Shown one piece after another: positions 23,170 through 35,170 of a stretch of DNA of 64,000 nt. Both the position numbers and the translations under genes were made by a program. The stretch lies in NCBI RefSeq assembly GCF_002775205.1, contig NC_036457.1, positions 4,077,650-4,141,649 on the forward strand. Reading direction: 5' to 3'. Position 1 is the first letter of the stretch. Every line of letters begins with the position of its first letter. A model generated the notes under the pieces. That model was not told where the DNA came from and searched no databases. It saw nothing but the letters and a program-made list of their open reading frames with translations. The DNA is from Xiphophorus maculatus (Eukaryota; Chordata; Actinopteri; Cyprinodontiformes; Poeciliidae).

Positions 23170-24340
23170 TAGACTCTCAATAAATAGGTTGTTTTGTGTG
23201 ACAGCCAACAGGACCACCGTCCTATGGATGCACAGCTGAAGGACGTATCGCGATTTATGACGCATCGGTGACAAAAAAAAGTCGGATAAAATGCAACATT
23301 GTTGTTCAGACAGCTGACACTTTGAAAACTGACTGCATTAGTTCCACATGTGGAAGTCGAGCAAATTAGATTTTTCTGGGTAGAAATGTCAGAATTGGGT
23401 TGAATTTATCTGCTATGTAAACATGTCCTTATTCAAGTCTATTGCTAAGTAAAAAGTTGAAGTTATTAATCAATAATTTCTGATTCTTTGTGTCATTATT
23501 TTAGCATTTGACCCAAACATAATCCTAATCTTTTAATTGAGTTTGTCCATAACCTGATCCATTCCAGTTTGTCTTTGTAACAGTTGAGGTTTATATCAGA
23601 TCTATATCTGGTCATAAAGAAACATTAAATCAATCGAACGATAAATAGAAATCAGCTTAATAATTTCCTTTTGTATGATTTGATGTTTTCTCTTTTCTTG
23701 TCTTCAGTTTGATGTTTTGGTTTCGGTTCGCTATTTTTTTAGGTACAGTTTTGTTTACAGAGACTTTATAATTCATGTTATTTGTTATTTTTGTTGTTTT
23801 GTTTATTTATTTTGCATATTTAAAATGCCTTCCAGTTCCAGTGTTAAATGTTCATTAGAATTTAAATTGTATTAACTTGATATTAAATTAACAATATTAT
23901 CATTTATCGCAATGACTTCTGGAACCAGCTGAATGTGTTACGGTGTCGGATCTCACCACATTTTGATTTAGATGAAATCGACTTCTGAGTTCCTTCCACA
24001 GACAGGATTCAGGATTTCTGGAATTACTACTTTCAGTGTAATCTGCAGTTTAACCTGCTTTGTTTTGGACCACTGCTAGTTTAATCCCTAATCCGTCTTT
24101 TTCTATCCATGCTATGTTTTCAGTTTGTGAATCTTTTCCTTTTGTTAATCCGGATTTATTCCATAAACACTCCAAATTGCACCCAAAACAGACACATTTG
24201 TTTTAGTTTTTCTATTTTTAAGACATGTGTAAATCCTCACAATCACCCAACGCCAGAGTCGACGCCTCCTGTTGTAATTTCCACCTCTTCACATCTTCCA
24301 GTTCAGCTGATCAGGGCCTTTATTACTCCTCTCTGTTGTT
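23170..24340. other. Gene-free interval
   Basis: AT-rich, with a stretch at about 23,290-23,430 resembling fish MITE sequence (AGACAGCTGACACTTTG and CTGGGTAGAAATGTCAGAAT). No gene recognised. Confidence 0.4.
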
Positions 24341-24645
24341 TCTGTCTTCACGGTGATCGCACTCGCAGCAGGCGACCTCGCCGTGCCGCCGGTGGTCGGC
24401 CGCAGCAGAGCGATGCCTCTCCATTATGCAGCGTCCAGTTGGCAGAATTAAACACAGACAGCGAATCCATCAGAGGCTCGGCTGGAGGCGCGGACGCCGC
24501 TCCAGCTTTGACAGATCCTGCTTGGGTGCTGTCACTGCCCATCGGCCCGGCCTCAATCAAACGCAGCCAACGATTTATTTAAAAAGACACCTTTCTGATT
24601 ATTCGCAGAGACGCCTGGCGCTGTGCCGCGTTGTAGGCTGAATAT
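24340..24645. promoter_or_regulatory. Candidate enhancer island (GC-rich)
   Basis: About 300 bp, GC- and CpG-rich, with CCATTATGCAG, GAATTAAACACAG, two MEIS-type cores (TGACAG and CTGTCA) and CAATCAAACG. Both strands have open frames of 70-157 codons, explained by composition. Lies 7.2 kb upstream of sox11. Function inferred. Confidence 0.38.
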
Positions 24646-24954
24646 AAAGGAGGTAAATGTTTAAAATGCAGCTGTTACAATTCTGGAAAACTTGGTTATT
24701 ATGAGGTTATTTAGATTTTCCTTAATCCTGGTTGGAAAACAACGACAGGGGTCAAATTGAACTTCATGTGGTGTGTTTCCACCTCAAACCATACAAACAG
24801 GATCTTGGGGAGAAATCATGAAATTTTTCATCCAGTTTCAATGAAAATGTCTTGAAAACAAGTAACATTGGAGCAAGATATAGGAGCTTGTTTTAAGTAC
24901 ATTATTCCTTAATATTGATGAAAAAGTTCTAGTTCTGCAGGCAGGTTATTATGA

Positions 24955-25095
24955 CATGACAAAAATGTCACATTATGCTTCTGAGAAAAAGTCTGATCTC
25001 TAAGATTATAGTCAGAATTTTGAGATTAAAATCGAAATCCCGGGAAAAAGTCAAAATTGTGAGACTAAAGACAGAATTCTGAGAAAAAGCATGTT
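24955..25095. repeat. Degenerate minisatellite (TCAGAATTNTGAGA-type)
   Basis: TCAGAATTTTGAGATTAAA, GACAGAATTCTGAGAAAA and related words recur at about 24-48 bp spacing. Confidence 0.6.
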
Positions 25096-25939
25096 TGGCC
25101 GCAAATATGAAAAATGTAGATTTCTTCACAAAGACACCAAGCTTTTGCTTAAAGGGCTAAAGAACATGTTTAATTTGTTACTAAGCATTTTTGCAGCGTG
25201 TAGGTGGTTGGTGAAAAATTTTCTGTCAGATTCTTCCCTGCAGAAGATCATCACTGATGCGCCAGCAGCGATGGACCTTCACATCATTTGCTGCATGAAA
25301 ACATCCGAGCTGCAGCAGAGCTGGTCAGGCTTCAAAGCTCCCAGGAAAGGTCCCGGCTCAGCGGGGGGCCGCTGACATGGAGGAGGGGAGGAGGCAGCAG
25401 AGCCAGGGTGTCATGGAAACATGGAGGTCAAGAGGCTTTAGGTCACTACATGATTCCGAGCCTCCATGATATTTATTTAGCTCTGTTACTTTCTTTCTGA
25501 CTTGTTCACTTTAGAAATTTCCATTCCTACGTTTTCTTTTATTCTGGTTTTGGATTCTGTGCAACTGGAAGGATTTCTGCTACTACCGTTTTACTTTCGG
25601 GCAACTGTTATGATGCGTAACCATGGCAACAACATTTAGTTTTTACAAACGGAGCAGCTGATTAACATCTCAAATAAGGATCACATCCCCTACTCCAGCA
25701 TCCTTCTAACCAGACAGATTTAAAGAGGAGCTGCAAAACGAGGGAGGTGGGTTAGCGGTGCTGCTAACACCTGATGATCATCACTTATTTGAGATTAGCA
25801 TCTCAAAAGAGGATCATATCCCCTACTACAGCATCTTTCTAACCTCACGGACAAATATAGATTTTAAGAGGAGGAGCAAAAGCGAAAGGTGTGGATTAGC
25901 AGCGCTGCTAACAATTGATGGTCCATCCAGGACATGATC

Positions 25940-26130
25940 TGTGGAAAATCATCTCTGCTTCCTGGTGTTAGCATGACATGATGGTTAAGCAGTCTTCAGT
26001 CAGAGGCCTCTTCAGATTTGTTGCAAGACTGACTGCTACTGGAGATCCTTCCTGCCTAAGGCATTACCATCCACAACAATCTGAGTTATGGCAATATTTA
26101 ATTTAACGTTGGATTAAATAAAGTATTTTA
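25940..26130 (+). mobile_element. LINE 3' end (Rex1/CR1-like)
   Basis: CAGTCTTCAGTCAGAGGCCT...GACTGCTACTGGAGATCCTTCCTGCC...CCATCCACAACAATC and a terminal GGATTAAATAAAGTATTTT match the 3' end of a widespread fish LINE group as I remember it. 5'-truncated. Confidence 0.65.
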
Positions 26131-26454
26131 GAATTGAATTTTCACATATCGTGGCATTCTTCCTTCTCCCCAAAAAATTATTGCCACACAGAAAAACCAA
26201 ATTAGCAAGCTTCTTTTACTGAATTCATATTCCCTAAAAATAAATTATTTGCTGCATAATATTGCTAAACTGTCACAATCATTTTACTACGATAGAAGCA
26301 AGTCAGCTGTGATAGAGATAATATGACCAGATTTCATAGAAATAGAAAAGAGAAACAAATAATGTGCAATAAAATTAAATTGAATCTTTGGAGAGTTTGA
26401 CGTTGCTGTTCCTCAAGGCTCTGCCTTCAGCCCACTTTGTTTTCTTTATGAACA

Positions 26455-26505
26455 TACATACAGTTGAAAGCATAAGTTTACATACACCAAATATAAAGAC
26501 ACATA
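26455..26505 (+). mobile_element. Tc1/mariner terminal repeat fragment
   Basis: TACAGTTGAAAGCATAAGTT followed by TACATACACC resembles the outer terminal repeat of Tc1-like fish elements. The partner end is not clear within 2 kb. Confidence 0.6.
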
Positions 26506-26699
26506 TTTTTTTTCCTCAGAGTCTGAAGTTAAATCAGACCAAACATCTCAGTGAGTATAAACAAAATTATTTCTATTTACTAAAAGCCAGAAATTGTTTA
26601 ACTTTTCTTGAATTCAGACATCTACATGCATTGAATCAGTGTCAGGGATAAATTGTCTTTTAAAATGGATGACTTGGATCAAACGTTTTAGTTAACCAA

Positions 26700-27380
26700 C
26701 AAATCTGACATCTGACACCTGCATCGGCTAAGAAATTATAAATTCACTTTGATAAAGAGTCTAAACATATTTTCCTCTCTTAGCTTTGGTTAATCAAGAG
26801 GAATTCCTGCTCTGTTTACTAATTATGACTAGTAGGTCCAATGTGAATTATCAGTTCAATATAATAATTTAGTTTCACACAAAACATGTTATTTTTTGTG
26901 TCACATGAATATGTTAAAACGAAAACACATCTCGAGGTTTTTTCTTGTTGCGTCACACTGGGGATGCAACAACAAGCTGGTGGGAGTCAATATATCCTTT
27001 GGTCTATATATTTGGACTATTTATAATTTTTATTGCTGTTTAAAAATATTGGCTTTTTATAGCAAAAAATAAAAATAAAAAACTCCATTATAGTTTTAGT
27101 TCTGTAGGTTTTTTTATTTTCAAAACCTGCATGGATGAATATTTTATGGATTTATTTTATTTTTCATGTATTTATGTTTGATCTTTGATGATGTACAGCT
27201 CAAATTTAGAGACAAATATATAATAACAGTATTTTGTTTTTACAGTATGATTAATGAAATTGTATGTAAGCTGTGTTCAAACTATTAACCATTTATTGAC
27301 TCAGTAATAGATGTAGGTAAAAAAAAAATAAAAAATCATCTTGATATGTTCTGAATACATATAAATATACGGTAAAACAT
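26700..27380. other. Gene-free AT-rich interval
   Basis: Very AT-rich, no gene or clear repeat. Confidence 0.4.
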
Positions 27381-27384
27381 ACAT

Positions 27385-27780
27385 TCAGACACAGTATGGA
27401 CCCCCCACCCCGCCATCCTGTAGCTGAATTTCAATGAACCATCCATAATGCATGATGGGCCCCGTTACCATGGCAACATAAATCCAAGGTTACACCAAAC
27501 CCCTGATATCCCCTCCTCCCCCCCATCCCATCCAGAGACATAATTGGTTGTCACGGTAACCCAGTTGTTCTGATTCTCCCGATGGAGGAGACGCATCCAT
27601 CAGACCGGCCCAACCCCCAACCGAACCACCTCCACCGCTAATCAGCCCCCAGCACTCCCAGTCTGCTACTGGAAGGAGATAAATCAGCTTTCGCTTGGAA
27701 AACCAAAATAATAATTCAGCTTCACTGGTTTGTTTTGATGTTTTCGTGTTAAATTCTGGTCTCATTTTCACTCCGTCAGC
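27385..27780. promoter_or_regulatory. Candidate enhancer with two RFX X-box palindromes
   Basis: GTTACCATGGCAAC (27,464-27,477) and GTTGTCACGGTAAC (27,547-27,560) both fit the RFX inverted-repeat consensus. Nearby are SOX-type GTTGTT, CCGCTAATCAG and AATAATAATTCAGC. Unique in the window, 4.0-4.4 kb upstream of sox11. Confidence 0.45.
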
Positions 27781-28769
27781 GTAAAAAGTCTCAGTTTATC
27801 AGGGTTAAACGTGTTTGTCAATTAAATCTCACAGTTTGACCTTCAGATGTTGGATATGCAACATTTTACTGACGGACTGATCATGATTTTAACTGAAAAT
27901 TAAAAAACAACAACAACAGCAGTGGTTGTTCTCCACTTGACTCTTAAAGAAATATTTACTAAATTTTGAAAATTTAGACTTTTCTAGCTGTGTTCTTCCT
28001 AACTGAATAACATGTACTCCGACTTTTCCCATTTTGAAGAGTAGCTAAAATAAATAGGAAGTCTGTGTCGCGTCATAGTTGTTCCCCAGGTAAACAGGAA
28101 GTCATAAATTGTTCATTAAAAGCTTCCAAAGTAAAGTAAATTAAAACAAAGGCTTCATTTAGCTTGTAATATTCATTTACTTCAGTTTAACTTATTTGAT
28201 GGGGACATTGCATGTTAATTATTTATATTTCTGTAAAATGCTCAATTTGTCTAACTAAAACCAAAAACCATAAACAAGGTTAAAATGACTTAAATACACA
28301 AATTTTGTCAAACAAAATACAAAAATCAATACAAACAATAAAGAGAAAACAAGGAAACTACAAAAACAATTATCATAAAAAGTATAAGAAGCAACTAAAA
28401 TAAAATTAATCGATCATTAATAATTGGTTTTATAAATTATTTTGTCTATTTTCAGTGAGTCTTGTTGTTGCTGTAAAGATTTAAAGCTTCTAGCGATGAA
28501 ACGAAGGTGAAGCTGTTCATGTTGGGACTGAACCACCTGAACGGCTCAGTTACCGCAGTAACAGAATCACCAACTGAAGGCAACGCTTCGACCCTCCCTG
28601 AGTCGTTAACGATCCAAACCTCCATACAGACGCCAAGTAAGGAACTCAGTGGGTTTGGAGTAGACCCGTCTGACGCCTCTGCTGCAGCTCTTAAAGGACC
28701 GGCGCTGTGTTTTCCAGCCACATTATTCCATTTTATAGTGCAATCAAGTAACTAGTTTACATTCAGTTG

Positions 28770-29200
28770 TTAGAAAATGTCATATTTATCAAATATGTCT
28801 TAAACAAAATATGACATTGTAATTTAACACCTTGAATTTGGGCCTCTGTCTCTTTAAGAAGCTCCTGCTCTTTCTGAAACTCCGCCTTCATGAAGTCATC
28901 ACAACATGGCTCCTCTATTATCCCTCTAACAACGTTTTAACACTGAGAAGCAGCTCCTATAATGAACTCAGCAGTTCCACCAGGTGTTCGCTAATTGTTG
29001 CTGGCTAGTCTGAAGGAGCTGAGTGGGGCAGGAGTTGCACTTCGAAGGCGGGGCTAGGGCTAACCAGGCATTTTGCACAGCTGAATGGTTGCCATGGAGA
29101 TTAAAAGATTTCTCAAACATGCATGAAAGAATAAAATCAACACTCCAGGTTTGCTTAAGATGAGATAAAAACATTGTAATAGTTTGTTTAGAAGTTTGTT
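28770..29200 (-). mobile_element. Dispersed repeat family B, copy 2
   Basis: Reverse copy of 5,255-5,760, with recognisable GGCATTTTGCACAGCTGAAT and GGTTGCCATGGAGATTAA. Confidence 0.75.
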
Positions 29201-29219
29201 TTACATAATTTTGTCCCTA

Positions 29220-30360
29220 TAATGTATCTGATCAGCAGCAGATGGATTCTCCATTTTGGTTCTTCTGATTTTATTTTTTTGTTCTTTAAACAATAAAAAA
29301 AGATCGCTAAGTTTGGTTTCTTGTTTGAACGTGTTATATAAAAAAATTAAGTTACAGAGAACATAAAAAGTTAACATGCTTTAATGATGAAACTTTTCCG
29401 GTTTTACTTTGAAAATTCTGATGTGATCAAACATTTTTCCTTCTTGGTGAAATTCTTCCTCCAGTTCTAATCAATCCCAGCAGCCAATCAGCTCTCAGCA
29501 CTCTGTTACCACAGCAACCACGTAATCGATCTGCAGACCACGTTTTGCTGCTTCCTGTTTCCACCTGAACGGTTCTCACCTCTGCAGCAGTTTGACCTCT
29601 GACCTCTGAGGGCTCCCACAACAACAGCCGCATTCCAGAGTAACGGCTCAGCTCATGTATGTAAATGGCTGCTGACACACACACTGAGGCTAATCAATGG
29701 TCCACTGACAGCTCTGATTGTCTCAGCAGCTGCACTTTATTTCACATGTAAAAGCCTCGTTTAACAGCTTCCAACCAAACTGCAGATTTTCTCTCATTTC
29801 ACAGAAGAAACATTACATGTTGCCACATATCCCGTTTCAAAATGGCCGCCAGGCGATTTGACTTTGATTCTGTTTTGGTCTCAACGTGTGAACACAACAT
29901 TTATACAAAATAAGAACAGATGGTTTAATTATTCTCAATGGTGCCGTTCTGGGCTCTCTGTATGTAACAGTGAATAATTAACAACAATATTTGGATTATT
30001 TAGTTTGTCATAAAAGGGAGAAAAAGGGTTAGTTTTTCAAAGTAATATTTTCACCATGGTATTCATTCATTTGTAAATGTAAAAGCTACATATTTATTTA
30101 TCAAGCTACAGAGTTAGCTAGTGTGGAGAATTATCTTTTCTCCAATAGGTTTTTGGAGAAAGGAGTCAGTGAGTTGAATTCATGAATTCCATTTAATAAG
30201 ACTAAAAACAGCTAATCCATTTGTTCAGGCTATCCTTATGGGCTAACAGAGCAAAATACCATCAGTTTAAGCTGCGCCCTAAACTGGGCGTTCCCTAGTG
30301 TCTCATTTCCTTTAACCGTAGCTTAGCAACCAGCTTAAACAGATAGAGGAAAACACAAAA
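29220..30360. other. Gene-free interval
   Basis: The 29,430-29,690 part is GC-richer and non-repetitive and could be regulatory. No gene, and no strong motif cluster. Confidence 0.35.
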
Positions 30361-30369
30361 TTATATATT

Positions 30370-30895
30370 GTCAACACCAGCAAGCTAAATATTTAGTTCA
30401 CAAAACAAAATATCTAAATTGAATATTTGGCACCAAATGAAATTTTTAGCTTCAAATGTAAAACAAAGTATATACCATGGAGATAAAGATTTAGGCTGAA
30501 GCTAAATACTAGCTAGCTAAATTGCAAACTCAAAATAAATATTTAGCTTCAAACTAAATATTTAACTCCAAACGACTAATCATTCAGCTTGGTGCCAAAT
30601 ATTTAGTTTGCAAACTAAAAACATATTTTAAAACTGAATATTTAGCTCAGAGCTACATATATTTTGACGCTAAATACTTAGTTAGAAAGCTAAATATTTA
30701 GCACCAACTCAAGCTAAATATTTAAGTTAAAGCAGTTTTTTGGTTACAAACTGAATATTTATCTTCATACTTCACACTGAATATTTAGCTCTGCGCTAAT
30801 CATTTAGCTAACATATAAAATCATTTGTCGATAAATACTGAGCTACAAGCTACAAGCTAAATATTGAATTTATATATACTGAATATCCCTGATTT
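30370..30895 (+). repeat. Degenerate array of AAGCTAAATATTTAGC palindromes (upstream of sox11)
   Basis: CTAAATATTTAG and near variants recur many times with GCTCCAAA/GCTTCAAA spacers at 20-40-bp intervals. The same unit forms an array at 35,265-35,740. Confidence 0.75.
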
Positions 30896-31338
30896 GAAGT
30901 TGGAGTCCCTGCTAGAGTAATCTGTCTGACTCACCATACACAGCAGGAATATCTCATAAAATTATTGTTAGAGTCATTCTGATAATCTGGTGTCCCTAAA
31001 ATTGTCAGAAGGAGAAGATTGAGTTTAAAAGTAGTGTAATTATCTTATCATATGAGTCTGTGTTCATCAGAGAGACAGTCATAGGAAATAAACAGTCTCT
31101 GTTGCACCAAGGTAAAAGTCTAAACAGTTTGTGTCCAGAATCTGTGGGTTCTGCAGAGATGTTAGCCGCCATTAAAACCTGAGTTTTCTGTTGAATACAG
31201 GCAGATTTTATCACCATTATTTTGTAGTACTGTACCATGATCAAAAGAGCATTGTTGTCATTATTTTTATTATTACTGTTGTTGCTTAAACAGTAAATAT
31301 GTGTTTAATGATACATCCCTGCTGTTTCTGCTAAATGC

Positions 31339-31363
31339 GTAAATAATCTTGGGGATTATTTAC
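31339..31363. promoter_or_regulatory. Inverted GTAAATAATC repeat upstream of sox11
   Basis: Perfect 10-bp inverted repeat with a 5-bp spacer, followed by a TAATCTG/GATTAG-rich block. It resembles paired homeodomain/POU sites 460-480 bp before the sox11 ATG. Confidence 0.35.
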
Positions 31364-31549
31364 TCCCAGATTAGACAGACAGCTGGTAAACTCCTGATGA
31401 TCTACGGGCTGAATAAATATTGATTATGTGATTTTTGTGTCCCTGAACACCAATAAAAACTCATTAAACATCGACAGTTTCAGTTATCAATTTAAATGAG
31501 ATTAAAATAACGGACAGTCGCCGGTGGGAGTAGACGCGCAGTTGACTTT

Positions 31550-31821
31550 AAGCTCTGATTGGCTGGCAGCAGTCTGGAGGCGGGAAGGTTTGGACCTCTA
31601 AACGCTGTGATTGGTCGGAGCAGGAAGCGTGGTGCGCATGAGCAGCCTGTTAATTAGACGCCGGTTTGAGCTTTGGAGCAGACGGAGAGATGCTGCTGGT
31701 CTGAGCGGAGCCTCGCGGCTGGAAGGGGAAAAACGAAGTTGAAACAGTGAAAAAGGAGCAGGAAAAGCGTTTCTGCTGGATTAGCAGAGTCTCCTGCGGT
31801 TGACTGGAACAGTCTGGGACC
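31550..31821 (+). promoter_or_regulatory. sox11: sox11 proximal promoter and 5' UTR region
   Basis: GC content rises sharply just upstream of the ATG. Two inverted CCAAT boxes (ATTGG at 31,558-31,562 and 31,610-31,614) lie 52 bp apart, each in a GATTGG context typical of NF-Y sites. No convincing TATA box is placed to serve a start site here. The transcription start is not determined; a position between about 31,640 and 31,700 is inferred from the CCAAT spacing. Confidence 0.6.
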
Positions 31822-32949
31822 ATGGTCCAGCACAGGGAACATCCTGGAGCGGGAATCGCCAAGGAGTCCCGCGAGGCGACGGACACCGAGGAGGGTGAGC
31901 TGCTGGCGGCTTCGGCCTGCAGCGCCGTGCCGCTGAAGCCGGACTGGTGTAAAACGGCGTCGGGTCACATAAAGCGGCCCATGAATGCCTTCATGGTCTG
32001 GTCCAAGATCGAGCGGAGGAAGATCATGGAGCAAAGTCCGGACATGCACAACGCGGAGATCTCCAAGCGGCTCGGGAAGCGCTGGAAGATGTTGAAGGAC
32101 ACGGAGAAGATCCCGTTCATCCGGGAGGCGGAGCGGCTCCGACTCAAGCACATGGCCGACTACCCGGACTATAAGTACCGGCCCAAGAAGAAGCCCAAAA
32201 CCGAGGGCTGCGCGTTTCCAGCGGGGAAGTCATCCGCTCAATCCCCGGAGAAGAGCACCGTGAGGTCGGTGAGTAAAAACCCCGGAGCCGCCAAGAAACT
32301 CTCCAAACTGAAGGCCGGGAAGACGGTGGCCGCGTCCGGCCGCGGGGGCAGCCACCTGCCGCCGCAGCCGGACCACCGGTACCGGTACATGGTGAGCACC
32401 AGCTTTAAAACCGTCAAACGGGAGTTTACTGACGACGAGGAGGAGGATGACGATGATGACGACGATGATGAAGACTCTGAGGAAGAGTTCAAAGTGGAGG
32501 AGGAAGAGGAGGAGGAACCGTCCCGGTTCAGCCTGGCCAAGATCCCGTCCGAGCCGCAGTTCGAGTCCTCCGGCCGGCTCTTCTACAGCTTCAAGAACAT
32601 CACCCGGCAGGGCGGCGGGGCCTCCGCCTACCCGGCCTCCCTCTCCCCCGCTTCCTCCTCCCGGTCCGGATCCACGTCCTCCTGCTGCGGGGAGGACCTG
32701 GACGACCTCCCGGCGGAGCGGGCCGACCTGGCGCTGGGCTTCCTGGGCGACCCCTGGGCCTCCTCCTGCAGCGCCGCCGCCGGGAACCTCAGCCTGTCCC
32801 TGGTGGACAAAGACCTGGACTCCTGCGGCAGCGAGGGCAGCCTCGGGTCCCACTTCGAGTTCCCGGATTACTGCACCCCGGAGCTGAGCGAGATGATCGC
32901 CGGGGACTGGCTGGAGGCCAACTTCTCGGACCTGGTCTTCACGTACTGA
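31822..32949 (+). CDS. sox11: SoxC-group HMG-box transcription factor Sox11
   Basis: Intronless 375-aa protein. The HMG box spans about residues 49-117, starting [13 protein letters not shown] and ending near [11 protein letters not shown], with the basic nuclear-localisation clusters expected at both ends. A serine/lysine-rich linker follows, then an almost uninterrupted Asp/Glu tract (about 204-232) and the SoxC C-terminal transactivation domain (about 336-375), ending [11 protein letters not shown]. SoxC proteins bind ACAAT-type sites in the nucleus and activate neuronal and progenitor genes; the family is Sox4/Sox11/Sox12, and the acidic tract plus C-terminus fit Sox11 best. Length resembles fish Sox11 and is shorter than mammalian SOX11 (about 440 aa). 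The start sits in a good context (gggaccATGG), and MVQ matches the family N-terminus. High GC and CpG content contrasts with the AT-rich flanks. Whether this is ohnolog a or b cannot be decided from the window. Confidence 0.97.
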   Translation: MVQHREHPGAGIAKESREATDTEEGELLAASACSAVPLKPDWCKTASGHIKRPMNAFMVWSKIERRKIMEQSPDMHNAEISKRLGKRWKMLKDTEKIPFIREAERLRLKHMADYPDYKYRPKKKPKTEGCAFPAGKSSAQSPEKSTVRSVSKNPGAAKKLSKLKAGKTVAASGRGGSHLPPQPDHRYRYMVSTSFKTVKREFTDDEEEDDDDDDDDEDSEEEFKVEEEEEEEPSRFSLAKIPSEPQFESSGRLFYSFKNITRQGGGASAYPASLSPASSSRSGSTSSCCGEDLDDLPAERADLALGFLGDPWASSCSAAAGNLSLSLVDKDLDSCGSEGSLGSHFEFPDYCTPELSEMIAGDWLEANFSDLVFTY

Positions 32950-33790
32950 CCGGTCGGAACCGAGGCCCGGATTCGGTGCTGATCGTGGAGGGGGGCGTGG
33001 CCGCTGCCGGCTCCCTGCCTGGACTCGGTACCGGTTTCGGAGCTTTGCTCCCTACCTGGACTAGGTACTCTCCAACAGGGTTTTTATGAATTAATTTTCC
33101 GTCTCAGGTCCGACCCATTTTCCGGACTATGCAGTCTCACTCAGTCCCATAAAGAACTGTAGAACCAGAACTGTAGGACTTCAGGTGTTTTTTAACGTCG
33201 GATACTTTTGCAGCAACTTTAAAAAGAACCAGAACCGAACTAGGCGTGGCAGGAAACCTTTTTGATATTTACATAACCAAACATACCTCATCTTTTTAAA
33301 GATATCAGAATAATAATAATAAAATGACTATTTTCAGGCATATTTTTGTACATTCAAAGGGAATGTCAGGCACTTGTTCCACTCTGGGTTTGTTTTTCTT
33401 TTTCCTGAAAACTGTTGGTTCCGGTTCTGCCTTGATTTAATGCCTTGCAGTTGTTTTAAAGCGCAGATGGAGGTGTACTGGGAGGTTTACTGGGAGTACT
33501 GGTCAGAGTGTAAATGTTGTGAATAAATAGATTAAAGTTTAGCAAGTTTGTGTGACTGGTTATAAAGATGGAGGAAAAGCTGGAGTTTCTGTTGCTTATT
33601 TTAATTATTTTTGTATCACTTCATCAGCAGCACACGTCTGTTTTGTTGCTCATTATTTTTGTGCAATATGAAAGAAAATGAACGTAAAGGGCCATCCTGA
33701 GTGTTTTGTAGCAGAAGGGAAACTGTGTGAACTTGTCCTTTATCATAAAGTCTGTACGTCTGAATAAATCAGCTGGAACTGAATCAGATC
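32950..33790 (+). other. sox11: sox11 3' UTR (inferred)
   Basis: Non-coding sequence after the TGA, GC-rich at first and then AT-rich. Two AATAAA signals are present, at 33,522-33,527 and 33,763-33,768. The second is followed by unremarkable flanking DNA and is the likelier distal end, giving a 3' UTR of roughly 0.6-0.85 kb. The extent is inferred, and longer UTRs cannot be excluded. Confidence 0.55.
33763..33768 (+). terminator. sox11: Poly(A) signal AATAAA, distal sox11 candidate
   Basis: Canonical hexamer 814 bp downstream of the sox11 stop codon. A second hexamer lies upstream at 33,522-33,527. Which one is used is not decidable from sequence alone. Confidence 0.5.
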
Positions 33791-34790
33791 ATCTCATTAT
33801 TGATCCTTCTGGACTCTGATTGGCTGATTAGTGGAAAATAGAAATGAAATACTCCTGCAGGTTTTGTTTTTTGGGGTAAAAGTTCTTCATTTGTCAGAAT
33901 TGCATAAAACAAATTCATAACTTCTGACTAAACTGTTGACAAAAACATATGAAGTCATGTTTGATGGTTTAAATGCATCTGTTGCAAATTATTGCACATT
34001 TATCCAGCCTTCTTCCATATTCCTTCAAACATTATTCATATTGTAAAATTCTTATAGGAATTATTCTTGCAGATTTTGTTTTGTTAGTTCAGATAAATTT
34101 GACTCATTCTAGAAATGGAAAAATGTTATGAAAAATAATCCATCAATTCTAACTAATGTTCACAGAAATCAGTTTTTCTGCTTGAAATTCAACATTTTTC
34201 TTTTCCATTTGTCTTCTAACTTTATTCATATGAATGTAACGAATCAGGACTACAGATGCATCTAAATACCCAAAACTTTATTTATTTCAACAAATCGGTT
34301 CCTAAAATATTAATTACATGATATATTTCAAGCATTTCTTCCAAGTGTTTGGATTCCCCTGTTTGTGCACCTTTTTCTTTCCACTAAACTTTCCATTAAT
34401 AAACCTGGTTACAGTACTGTGAAGCTCCTGAAGTCAGCAGTTTTATAACATATTGGATTGATTGGAGGAAAATAATTTAAATTTGGGTTTTAAATGCCTC
34501 AGAAATTCACTAGAATAACTCAAACAGTTGGAAAGTAAGGAAATAAATGAGCTTTTTGAGGTTTAAATTAATCAGCCGATTTCTCTCTTCCTCTCCTTCC
34601 AAAGGTGGGAAACAATTCTGAGCAAAAATTTTAAACCAGGTCTGCTGAAAGGCAGATAAAATCCTGTTTTTTGTCTAAAATCTGTTTATGATTCAACAGT
34701 GACCTTTGACCCACTGTAGAAATCATGTCAGTAAATTAGTGACAATCAGAGTGTTTCTGGACGTCTGAGGCTGAAAATGAAGAGCAAACA
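33790..34790. other. Gene-free AT-rich interval
   Basis: No ORF or repeat recognised. May contain distal sox11 3' UTR. Confidence 0.35.
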
Positions 34791-34799
34791 TCTGATTTT

Positions 34800-35170
34800 A
34801 AATCCTGGAAGCTGCAGACGTTTCTTAGCTTCGTCTCCTGTCAGGTTCTGCTCCCATGCAGGAGCTGCTGCGGCCTGAAGGGTCGGGGTCCCGACCGCAA
34901 AGTCAAACTGTTTTCACAACTGCAGCTCATTAACTGCAGGGATGGGCGACACAAACCGGCCTTCATCAGAGGAAGAGGAGGAGAGCCAGTCACATCTGTG
35001 CGTTTAGTTTCTGAGCGTCTTTTAGCCGTTTGGGTCTCATGACTCCTGCAGACAGACGTCTCCGTTTATAAGTGCTGCTGTTAACAGGCGGCGTTTAGAA
35101 ATGCTCTGTAAAAAGCCGCTGGCTGCCGTCCAGATCCTGGAGCTTAAACGGTTCTGATTGAGATGTTAAC
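34800..35170. promoter_or_regulatory. Candidate regulatory island downstream of sox11
   Basis: GC-richer unique block (CTCATTAACTGCAG and GCGTTTAGTTTCTGAGCG) within AT-rich flanks. Weak inference. Confidence 0.2.

Noticed and set aside
24109..24582. 157-codon plus-strand open frame
   Set aside because: Composition changes abruptly along it, no domain is recognisable, and the second half is the CpG-rich island that is open in several frames.
31654..32853. Long open frames antisense and in alternative frames over sox11 (up to 207 codons)
   Set aside because: They are by-products of GC-rich, low-stop sequence and the GAY/GAR acidic tract; none shows a domain, and the sox11 frame is unambiguous.
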